From the NCBI GenBank assembly GCA_947462695.1, contig CANHQC010000050.1, positions 1 to 10,108 on the forward strand: a stretch of 10,108 nt of DNA. The letters run 5' to 3'. A program made the position numbers and the translations under genes. Below the pieces are notes generated by a model. It searched no databases. It had not been told where the DNA came from and saw only the letters and a list, made by a program, of their open reading frames with translations. Of the stretch, positions 1-6,763 are shown piece by piece. This stretch comes from Flavobacteriales bacterium. Its GTDB lineage: Bacteria > Bacteroidota > Bacteroidia > Flavobacteriales_D > Crocinitomicaceae. Every line of letters begins with the position of its first letter. Position 1 is the stretch's first letter.

Positions 1-941
1 ACCACGGTCTTGACTTTATCTCTGAACCTTTGGCTTTTGGGAAAGGCTCAGGATTGTTTTACATTCACATTCCGTTCCTGAAAGTAAATAATGGTCCAGC
101 CATTTCTTTTCGCACCATGCCTGGAGCCATTTTCAGCCGGACATGTAAAGCATTAGGAGTTCAGTTGGAGCGCAAAAAATTCAGTTCCCGCGATGAGGCT
201 CAACGCCTGTTGGACGAAAAATTACAGCAAGGAATTCCAGTAGGCTGCCAAGTGGGCGTTTTTCACCTGCCTTATTTCCCAAAAGAATACCGCTTTCACT
301 TTAACGCCCACAACATCATTGTTTACGGCGAGGAAGACGGAAATTACCTTGTGAGTGATCCCGTTATGGAAACGACTACTTCATTATCGAAAAGTGAGTT
401 GGAGCGCGTACGTTTTGCTCAAGGCGCATTGGCACCAAAAGGACATTTGTACTATCCTGTTCAGGTGGGTGAAGTCACACAGGAAATGATTACGAAAGGA
501 ATCAGCAAAGGAATTAAGCGAAATTGCCGTGATATGTTGTATGTTCCGGGAGGAGTTGCAGGCGTAAAAGGCATTAAATATACTGCGAAGAAAATCCGCA
601 AATGGCCAGCGAAACTTGGTGAGAAACAAGCGGCACTTCACCTTGGTCAAATCGTGCGTATGCAGGAAGAAATTGGCACAGGTGGTGGTGGATTCCGTTT
701 TTTATACGCGGCGTTTTTAGAAGAGGCAGCTGCAATTACGGGTCGTGATGAACTCATGCTTATTTCGGAAGAAATGACGAAATCCGGCGATCTTTGGCGC
801 GACAGTGCGTTACTGATGTCTGGAATTTACAAAGGACGATTGACTGCCCAAAAGGATTACAACGAATGTGCCGACTTGCTCGATCATATAAGTGAGGTAG
901 AGAAAAATGCGTTTAAGCAACTTTCAAAAGTGAAGTGGTGA
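1..941 (+). CDS. BtrH-like acyltransferase, 5'-truncated by window edge
   Basis: The reading frame is open to the window edge (first full codon at 3), so the real start lies upstream. The visible 312 residues begin with HGLDFISEPLAFGKGSG, which resembles the G-x-x-x-x-SE-x-x-x-FG-x-G-x-G segment near the N-terminus of the BtrH_N family. I infer that only some 20-30 residues are missing, including the expected Cys nucleophile. A candidate catalytic His lies in NAHNIIVYG (codon 309-311) and a candidate Asp in VSDP (codon 357-359), matching the papain/C39-like Cys-His-Asp layout. The second half (from about base 480) is helical and polar, like the DUF4872-type C-terminus of these proteins. BtrH itself moves an acyl chain from an acyl carrier protein to an amine. 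The ACP and ketosynthase genes just downstream suit such a role, but the acceptor is unknown. The TTG at 30 is not a credible start because homology continues upstream of it. Confidence 0.8.
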   Translation, partial: HGLDFISEPLAFGKGSGLFYIHIPFLKVNNGPAISFRTMPGAIFSRTCKALGVQLERKKFSSRDEAQRLLDEKLQQGIPVGCQVGVFHLPYFPKEYRFHFNAHNIIVYGEEDGNYLVSDPVMETTTSLSKSELERVRFAQGALAPKGHLYYPVQVGEVTQEMITKGISKGIKRNCRDMLYVPGGVAGVKGIKYTAKKIRKWPAKLGEKQAALHLGQIVRMQEEIGTGGGGFRFLYAAFLEEAAAITGRDELMLISEEMTKSGDLWRDSALLMSGIYKGRLTAQKDYNECADLLDHISEVEKNAFKQLSKVKW

Positions 942-944
942 TCT

Positions 945-1688
945 ATGGAAGTAGCGATACATATTACTGACCTTGTCAAGCGCTACAAAAACGCGGATAA
1001 AAACAGCTTGGATCATATCGATTTAGCTGTTCATCAAGGAGAGAAATTCGGGATATTTGGTCCGAATGGCGCAGGAAAAACGACCTTAATTTCAGTTTTG
1101 TGCGGCATTCTGGAACCAACTTCAGGTAAGGTTAGCTACCATTTTGATTCGCGTGATTTAGCCATTCGAGAATTGCTGCCACACGTTGGTTTCGTGCCGC
1201 AAGATTTTGCGTTTTACCCTGAACTCACACCGATGCAGAATTTAAAGTACTTCGGCGCATTGTATGGGATTTCATCAACCGTTTTAGCTGCACGAATTGA
1301 TCGGTTACTCGAGCAAGTGGGATTGAACCACGTGAAAGATAAAAAAGTGGGCACTTTTTCTGGAGGAATGAAACGCAGGATCAACTTGGCCATCGGATTA
1401 ATCAATCAGCCTAAATTACTGTTCCTTGATGAACCTACAGTAGGTGTGGATGTGCAAAGTAAGGTGGCTATTGTTTCCTTATTGGAAGAAATCAATCGTG
1501 ATGGAACGACGATCATTTATACATCGCACCACTTGAAAGAAGCAGAAGATTTTTGTGACCGTATTGCCTTGATCGATGAGGGAAAAATCATCGCGATTGA
1601 TACGTTAGATCAGTTGTTACAAGCCAATCAGGTAAGCAATTTAGAGGACTTATTAATCAGATTAACCGGTAAACACTTGCGCGACTGA
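945..1688 (+). CDS. ABC transporter ATP-binding protein
   Basis: This is a 247-residue stand-alone nucleotide-binding domain with every ABC motif intact: Walker A GPNGAGKTT (residues 39-47), Q-loop Gln86, signature FSGGMKRR (138-145), Walker B LLFLDEP (158-164) with Glu163, D-loop around Asp169, and the switch His195 in TSHH. The motifs and short length fit the drug/natural-product export type (CcmA/DrrA/NatA-like). It starts three bases after the BtrH-like gene. Its stop shares one base with the start of the permease gene (TGATG at 1686-1690), so the two products are almost certainly translated together and form one transporter. It powers export or flipping of a substrate, which may be the lipid-like product of the adjacent ACP/ketosynthase genes. 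That link rests on context only. Confidence 0.95.
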   Translation: MEVAIHITDLVKRYKNADKNSLDHIDLAVHQGEKFGIFGPNGAGKTTLISVLCGILEPTSGKVSYHFDSRDLAIRELLPHVGFVPQDFAFYPELTPMQNLKYFGALYGISSTVLAARIDRLLEQVGLNHVKDKKVGTFSGGMKRRINLAIGLINQPKLLFLDEPTVGVDVQSKVAIVSLLEEINRDGTTIIYTSHHLKEAEDFCDRIALIDEGKIIAIDTLDQLLQANQVSNLEDLLIRLTGKHLRD

Positions 1689-2965
1689 TGAAAAAATACT
1701 GGGCATCTGTACAGAAAGAAATCGTTTTATTTCTCAACGATAAAGTCGGCGTATTACTCATGTATATGATGCCGATTTTGTTGGTATTTATTATCACCAT
1801 CGTTCAGAACAGTGCCTTTCAATTGGTCAGTGAAAACAGGCTGGATCTGTTAGTGGTTAATAAAGACACAGGTGCTCAAGGAGATTCGCTCATCAGCATG
1901 CTAAAAATGTCTGGAAGTTTTAGTGTTGAAGAAGCCAACAATCTGCAGATCAATCAGTTAAAATCAGAAACGATTGACCGTAAAAAACTTATTGCCATCT
2001 GGATTCCCCCTCATTTCACTGCTGAAATGGATGCACAAGCCGGACAGATGTCGAATAACATGCTCAGTGAATTTGGTGCGGTTGAAAAAGATTCCACATT
2101 AATTCAGCCCAACCACACCCCTTTGCAGGTATTCTATGATCCCGTTCTTCAGGAAAATTTTCGTTTGACGTTAATGAGCAGTCTTTCTACTTTATTGGAA
2201 GGCTTGCAGAATAAGAACCGGTTGAATCGCTTGTTTAAGGACATGGGGTACGATGAGATTCCTGCAGAAATTCAACAGTCGATGCAAAATTCCAGGCAAT
2301 TGATCGTGTCTGAACCCGCTACATCCGGCGAAGCATCTCCCATTCCGAATTCTACCCAGCACAATGTACCTGCTTGGTCTATTTTTGCTATGTTTTTTAT
2401 GGTCATCTCTCTTGGTGGAAACCTAGTCAAAGAGCGCTTAACAGGAAGTTTTGTCCGCCTGCGAACGATTCCGGGATCTTTTCCCCTTGTGCTGTTGAGT
2501 AAAATGACGGTTTACTTGTTCATTTCCTTGTCGCAGTTGATGATTCTTTTTGCGCTCGGTAAATTTGTATTTCCTTTTTTAGGTCTTCCCGAATTGAACT
2601 TCCCTCAAAATGTGCTGGCATTGATAGTCATTTCGGTTCTCTCTGCACTTGCAGCAATTAGCTATGCTATACTCATAGGAACTTTTGCCAAAACCCAAGA
2701 ACAATCCAACGGCTTTGGAGCGATTTCGATCATCATTTTTGCTGCAATTGGTGGAATTTGGGTCCCCTCGTTCATTATGCCTGAGTATTTGCAGTTTATC
2801 GGCCTACTTTCTCCGTTGCATTGGTGCATAGAAGGATTTTACATCTTATTCCTCAAAGGAGGGTCTTGGTCCGCACTGTCAGGAACAATTATCTACCTTT
2901 TATTGTTTACCTTTGCATGCCAGCTGCTCACTGTAATGAAGATGCGCAGCCAAAATTATCTATAG
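1688..2965 (+). CDS. ABC-2 type transporter permease
   Basis: This 425-residue membrane protein has one hydrophobic segment near the N-terminus (about 20-39), a large extracytoplasmic domain (about 41-227), and then five more segments (about 228-247, 265-297, 307-331, 342-364, 396-416). That is the layout of the ABC2_membrane_3 (YhhJ/NatB-like) class. The cytoplasmic stretch KERLTGSFVRLRTIPGS (248-264) and the SPLHWCIEGFYILFLKGG segment (375-392) are typical of ABC-2 exporters. It partners with the ATPase encoded just upstream, whose stop codon overlaps this start by one base. The ACP gene follows after a single base, which ties the exporter to the acyl-chain genes. The substrate is unknown. 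A lipidic or polyene-type product made by the downstream enzymes is the natural guess. Confidence 0.92.
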   Translation: MKKYWASVQKEIVLFLNDKVGVLLMYMMPILLVFIITIVQNSAFQLVSENRLDLLVVNKDTGAQGDSLISMLKMSGSFSVEEANNLQINQLKSETIDRKKLIAIWIPPHFTAEMDAQAGQMSNNMLSEFGAVEKDSTLIQPNHTPLQVFYDPVLQENFRLTLMSSLSTLLEGLQNKNRLNRLFKDMGYDEIPAEIQQSMQNSRQLIVSEPATSGEASPIPNSTQHNVPAWSIFAMFFMVISLGGNLVKERLTGSFVRLRTIPGSFPLVLLSKMTVYLFISLSQLMILFALGKFVFPFLGLPELNFPQNVLALIVISVLSALAAISYAILIGTFAKTQEQSNGFGAISIIIFAAIGGIWVPSFIMPEYLQFIGLLSPLHWCIEGFYILFLKGGSWSALSGTIIYLLLFTFACQLLTVMKMRSQNYL

Positions 2966-2966
2966 C

Positions 2967-3230
2967 ATGAGTAACGAATCATTAAAACTCGAATTCAAGG
3001 AACACTTAATTAATTACTTGAATTTACTTGATACTACACCGGAACAAATCAACGATGACGAAGCCCTCTTCGGAGGTGATCTTGGCTTGGATTCAATAGA
3101 TTCTGTAGAACTTATCGTATTACTTGACAGGGAATACGGGATTAAAATTAAAAATCCTCAAGAAGGTCGACAAATTCTTGTTGATGTAAACACAATCGTG
3201 GCATACATCGAGGCCAATCGCACAAAATAA
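2967..3230 (+). CDS. Acyl carrier protein
   Basis: This is an acidic 87-residue protein of typical ACP length. The 4'-phosphopantetheine attachment site is Ser43 in GLDSIDSVEL (residues 40-49), followed by the recognition helix LIVLLDREYGIKI. The upstream DDEALFGGDLGLDS matches the loop before the attachment serine. It needs a phosphopantetheinyl transferase encoded elsewhere. It begins one base after the permease stop and ends directly against the ketosynthase ATG (TAAATG, no gap), so it is probably the dedicated carrier for that ketosynthase rather than the housekeeping AcpP. It would hold the growing acyl chain for the two KS-type proteins and could be the acyl donor for the BtrH-like protein. 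Confidence 0.95.
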   Translation: MSNESLKLEFKEHLINYLNLLDTTPEQINDDEALFGGDLGLDSIDSVELIVLLDREYGIKIKNPQEGRQILVDVNTIVAYIEANRTK

Positions 3231-4430
3231 ATGAAACGTAAGGTTGTTGTCACCGGAATGGGGGTCATCTCGTCCCTGGGAAACAATCTGAATGAAAATC
3301 ATCAGTCGCTACGCAATGCGCTTTCCGGTATAGGAAAAGCCGATTTTTTTGAATCTGCTTATGTGGCAACCCTCCCTTTTGCAGAAATCAATGCTTCTGA
3401 TGAACAACTGCGAATCAAGGTGCCGAATGCAGCAAATCCGTCATATACCCGGACAACGTTGATTGCACTTCATGCAGTTCTTGAGGCCATTCAGGACGCG
3501 CAGCTCACCACAGAGCAATTGCAATCCAATCGAACGGCATTTATTTCATCGAGTACGGTAGGTGGCATGTGTTATACCGATTCGCTTTACAATGATGCCA
3601 ATGATAACGGGAACCCCTCACCATACGTCACATCCTATGAAGGGTCTGATCATACTGTGCGAATTGCACTTTATTTCGGTTTGACAGGCTATACTGATAC
3701 AATCAACACCGCGTGTTCTTCCTCGGCAAATGCTATCATGCAAGGCATGCGGTTGATACAAACGGGGAGAGCAGATCGGGTAATAGTAGGTGGTGCAGAC
3801 TGCTTGGCAAAATATACCGTGAATGGATTTAACGCACTACGCATCTTAAGTGAATCACCTTGCAAGCCGTTCGACCAAAACCGCGATGGGTTAACATTAG
3901 GCGAAGCGGCTGCGTATTTGGTTTTAGAGGCTGAAGAGTGCTCAATAGGAAAACGTAAATGGGCAGAAGTGAGTGGTGCTGGTAATGCGAACGACGCATA
4001 TCACCCATCGGCAACTTCAGATGATGCTCGTGGTCCGGTGTTGGCCATGACAAGAGCACTTGATAATGCGGGTTTACGTCCGGATCAGATAGCGTATATC
4101 AACGCCCACGGAACAGGTACGGAAAACAACGATAGAACAGAATGTGTGGGATTCCAGCGCGTATTTGGAACACCACCCGCATTTAACTCCACCAAATCAT
4201 ACACTGGTCACACCTTAGGCGCTGCAGGTTCACTTGAAGCTGTATTTACGATTTTAAGTATTGCCAATCAAGAAGTGTACGCCAGCTTAAATTGTGAACA
4301 TCCACAAGCGGAATTTGCTTTTCAGCCGGCTAGATCGCACATTCAAGTCCTTCCAATAGCACATGCTATGTCCAATTCCTTTGGGTTTGGAGGAAATTGT
4401 ACTTCCCTTATTTTTTCCGCATGTTCGTAA
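3231..4430 (+). CDS. Beta-ketoacyl-ACP synthase (KS, FabF-type fold)
   Basis: This 399-residue condensing enzyme joins malonyl-ACP to an acyl chain by decarboxylative Claisen condensation. It opens with the family signature VVVTGMGVISSLGNN (residues 5-19). The triad is complete: Cys162 in NTACSSSANA, His293 in INAHGTGTENND, and His327 in SYTGHTLGAAGS, with the conserved Lys322 just before it. The length is close to FabF (about 410). It sits directly behind the ACP gene, and its last ten bases overlap the start of a second KS-like gene with a dead active site. That arrangement recalls KS/chain-length-factor pairs of type II polyketide and aryl-polyene systems. It is probably a specialised enzyme and not the housekeeping FabF, given the exporter and BtrH-like gene in the same operon. 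Confidence 0.93.
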   Translation: MKRKVVVTGMGVISSLGNNLNENHQSLRNALSGIGKADFFESAYVATLPFAEINASDEQLRIKVPNAANPSYTRTTLIALHAVLEAIQDAQLTTEQLQSNRTAFISSSTVGGMCYTDSLYNDANDNGNPSPYVTSYEGSDHTVRIALYFGLTGYTDTINTACSSSANAIMQGMRLIQTGRADRVIVGGADCLAKYTVNGFNALRILSESPCKPFDQNRDGLTLGEAAAYLVLEAEECSIGKRKWAEVSGAGNANDAYHPSATSDDARGPVLAMTRALDNAGLRPDQIAYINAHGTGTENNDRTECVGFQRVFGTPPAFNSTKSYTGHTLGAAGSLEAVFTILSIANQEVYASLNCEHPQAEFAFQPARSHIQVLPIAHAMSNSFGFGGNCTSLIFSACS

Positions 4431-5461
4431 AAGCAGCAAAAGCCATATCGCCGCAATACACGCTTGATGATCGGTTTTTAAATGGAGAATTCGTTGATGA
4501 GGTAAGTCCGGTTTACCGCGCAATAGAGCCTGATTATTCCCCGTTGATTCCAGCTGGATTGTTACGAAGAATGGGTAAAGCCGTTCGGATTGGTATTGGA
4601 GCGGGACTTCCCTTGCTTCAAGAGGCCGGAAAAGTGGATGGAATTATTTTGGGAACAGCAAATGGAGGACTAGAAGATTGCGTGAAGTTTTTGAATCAAA
4701 TTGTAGAATATGACGAAGGCGTGCTAACACCAACGAATTTCGTGCAAAGCACGCCAAACGCAGTGGCCGGACAATTGGCCTTGATGTCTGAAAATACGGG
4801 GTATAATTCTACCCATGTGAATGGATCCTTGTCTTTTGAAAACAGTTTGATCGATGCCGCAATGCTATTGGAAGAAAAGCAACAGGCGACGATACTTGTT
4901 GGTGCAATCGAAGAGTTTTCACAGTACAATTATACCATAGATAAACACGCAGGGCGATTCAGGGAAATTCCAGTGTCGAATAGTCAATTGACTAAACGTC
5001 TGGAGCCTGGATCAATTTGCGGAGAGGGAAGTTCAATGTTTATCGTAAGTAATGACGCTACAGATGCACAGGTTGAAATTATAGATGTCGCTCAGGTAAC
5101 GAGTGAAGATGAAAAAGAAGTTGAAGCTACGTTAATTGACTTTCTAATCCGCAATCAAGTACCTGCAGATGAGGTAAAAACGGTGGCTCTCGGAAGAAAT
5201 GGGGATGCGCGAACGGATCATTTTTATACCGCCATTTCCAATCGCCTTACTTCGATTGAATCAACTATTTGTTTTAAAGCGTATTGTGGTGAATACCGCA
5301 CGGCCGCCGCATTTGGGTTATACACGCTGTTTCAGTTGTCAAAACACCCCCTTCTTGATTGGAATGGAAATCAATTGCATTTTATTGGAAATTACGCATT
5401 AGTGTACAATCATTTTGACGGCATTCGACATGGGTATATTTTAGTGAAAAAGCTTCGGTAA
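4421..5461 (+). CDS. Ketosynthase-like protein without catalytic triad (chain-length-factor-like)
   Basis: The protein has 346 residues if it starts at ATG 4421 (MFVKAAKAISPQ). A TTG at 4397 is possible but less likely. It keeps the thiolase-like layout: a segment QSTPNAVAGQLAL, then HVNGSLSFENSL (about 132-143) where an active KS has its TACSSxxNA motif, and KAYCGEYRTAAAFG (286-299) where an active KS has KxxxGHxxGAAG. By my hand alignment the triad Cys-His-His is replaced by Ser136, Leu257 (in VALGRNG, in place of NAHGTG) and Glu291, while Lys286 is kept. It therefore should not condense on its own. Its start lies inside the last ten bases of the active KS gene, as expected for subunits made in equal amounts. 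The likely role is a non-catalytic KS partner that shapes chain length. Similar proteins occur in flexirubin/aryl-polyene-type loci of Bacteroidota. Confidence 0.85.
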   Translation: MFVKAAKAISPQYTLDDRFLNGEFVDEVSPVYRAIEPDYSPLIPAGLLRRMGKAVRIGIGAGLPLLQEAGKVDGIILGTANGGLEDCVKFLNQIVEYDEGVLTPTNFVQSTPNAVAGQLALMSENTGYNSTHVNGSLSFENSLIDAAMLLEEKQQATILVGAIEEFSQYNYTIDKHAGRFREIPVSNSQLTKRLEPGSICGEGSSMFIVSNDATDAQVEIIDVAQVTSEDEKEVEATLIDFLIRNQVPADEVKTVALGRNGDARTDHFYTAISNRLTSIESTICFKAYCGEYRTAAAFGLYTLFQLSKHPLLDWNGNQLHFIGNYALVYNHFDGIRHGYILVKKLR

Positions 5462-5465
5462 CCCA

Positions 5466-5494
5466 TTAACGCATCGATTTTTAGCTTACATTTG
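5466..5494 (+). promoter_or_regulatory. Bacteroidetes-type promoter before the FadL-like gene
   Basis: TACATTTG at 5487-5494 matches the Bacteroidetes -7 consensus TA-N2-TTTG exactly. TTA at 5466-5468, 18 bases upstream, is a near match to the -33 TTG. It lies in the only sizeable gap between the KS-like gene (ends 5461) and the FadL-like gene. Transcription would begin near 5500, giving a leader of about 25 bases before ATG 5525. It separates the biosynthetic operon from the FadL/esterase operon. Confidence 0.65.
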
Positions 5495-5524
5495 TGCTTC
5501 AATCAACCATTAACACCATTGCGC

Positions 5525-6763
5525 ATGTGCTGCAAGCCATTACTACTTGTTTCCTTAATGTCGCTCTTCAACACGGTCACTTATTCTCAAGGGTTTCAAG
5601 TTAATTTTCAAGGACAAAAGCAACAGGGCATGGCAAGCGCAGGAACAGCTCTTCCACTAGATGGTTCGGTTGTGTTTCAAAATCCAGGTGCAATGCCATT
5701 GGTGAAGGAAAATGAAATCAGTGCCGGATTCACGCCGGTTTTTGCAAATATACTTTTTGAGGAAAATGGTTCAGATCAAATCGGACGAACGAATTCTCCC
5801 ATGGGAACGCCGTTTTCAGCGTATGCGCTTTTTAAACCAAAAAAGGAAACAAAATGGTCTGCTGGATTGGCAATTTACACGCCATTTGGCAGTACCGTGC
5901 AATGGGAAGACGGTTGGATTGGTCGCTTCGCGTTAAACAGATTACAATTAAAAGCCGTTTACATTCAACCAACTTTTGCTTATCAACTCAACAACTGGTT
6001 GAGTATGGGTGGAGGAGTAGTGTATTCGACAGGAAACGTTAATTTACAAAAGACGATTCCGGTTGAAGATATGTCAGGACAAGAAGGATTGGCTGAATTA
6101 GATGGGAAATCGGCCGGTTGGGGATACAATCTTGGTGTTCATTTAAAACCAACAGAAAAATTAGGAATTGGTCTGACCTACCGATCACAGATTGACATGA
6201 AGGTCGATGAAGGTACGGCTGACTTTACTGTTCCAGCCTCACTTGAAGCGAACTTTCCGGACGGAACGTTTGCCTCGCAATTGCCGCTGCCGCAAGTCGC
6301 AACTTTAGGTTTGGCTTATGCGTTTTCAGATCGATTTACAGCTGTTTTTGATGCCAATTGGATCGGATGGAAAGCCTACGATACGCTCGCATTTGATTAC
6401 GCGGTAAACACTGCGTCTTTGGTCGACACGAAATCTGCCCGTAATTACGAAAACGCATTTTCATTAAGGTTGGGTGCGCAATACAACGTAACCAATTGGT
6501 TTACTGCAAGAGCGGGAATTGCTTATGGAAAAACGCCTGTCCAGGACGGTTTTTTAACTCCTGAAACACCAGATGCAAATCGATTGAGTTATACGGCGGG
6601 ATGTTCCGCTACTATCGGTAAGCACTGGTCGATTGACGTGTCAGTTCTGTACGTTCAGTTGTCTCGTGAAGACACGAATTTGGAAACAGGATTATCTGGA
6701 AAATTCAGCACTAAAGTTGTCGCGCCAGGCATAGGATTGGCTTATAAATTTCAGCAAAAATGA
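5525..6763 (+). CDS. FadL/OmpP1-type outer-membrane transport protein
   Basis: The protein has 412 residues from ATG 5525. Residues 1-21 form a signal peptide, with likely cleavage after TYS so that the mature protein begins QGFQVNFQGQKQQG. This matches the start of FadL proteins (GFQ-N, then a SAG/G-rich hatch). The FadL hatch motif NPA appears as NPG (residues 53-55 in FQNPGAMP). The rest alternates short amphipathic strands rich in Tyr, Trp and Gly, as expected for a 14-strand barrel, ending in PGIGLAYKFQQK. Such proteins let long-chain fatty acids or aromatic hydrocarbons cross the outer membrane. An in-frame TTG at 5492 would put the start inside the promoter and spoil the signal peptide, so 5525 is preferred. 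The stop overlaps the next start by four bases (ATGA). Confidence 0.9.
   Translation: MCCKPLLLVSLMSLFNTVTYSQGFQVNFQGQKQQGMASAGTALPLDGSVVFQNPGAMPLVKENEISAGFTPVFANILFEENGSDQIGRTNSPMGTPFSAYALFKPKKETKWSAGLAIYTPFGSTVQWEDGWIGRFALNRLQLKAVYIQPTFAYQLNNWLSMGGGVVYSTGNVNLQKTIPVEDMSGQEGLAELDGKSAGWGYNLGVHLKPTEKLGIGLTYRSQIDMKVDEGTADFTVPASLEANFPDGTFASQLPLPQVATLGLAYAFSDRFTAVFDANWIGWKAYDTLAFDYAVNTASLVDTKSARNYENAFSLRLGAQYNVTNWFTARAGIAYGKTPVQDGFLTPETPDANRLSYTAGCSATIGKHWSIDVSVLYVQLSREDTNLETGLSGKFSTKVVAPGIGLAYKFQQK

Noticed and set aside
30-32. TTG as start of the BtrH-like gene
   Set aside because: The frame is open upstream to the window edge and the family-like segment HGLDFISEP lies before it, so the gene is cut by the edge.
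384-650. Minus-strand frame of 88 codons, and similar minus-strand frames elsewhere (1214-1405, 3120-3302, 3829-4059, 4287-4523, 4696-4929, 6711-6905, 7610-7795, 7842-8042, 9416-9598)
   Set aside because: All lie opposite well-supported genes, show no recognisable motif and read like antisense of known domains.
4397-4420. TTG start giving an eight-residue longer KS-like protein
   Set aside because: The added residues are unremarkable, and ATG 4421 begins a family-like N-terminus (FVKAAKAISPQ) with a shorter overlap.
5199-5402. Plus-strand frame of 67 codons inside the KS-like gene, and two (5712-5936, 5854-6042) inside the FadL-like gene
   Set aside because: They are out-of-frame shadows of clear protein families, without motifs of their own.
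5440-5492. Terminator hairpin after the KS-like gene
   Set aside because: The A- and T-rich runs (AAAAAGCTT and TTTTTAGCTT) are not complementary in the needed orientation, and I found no stable stem followed by Ts.
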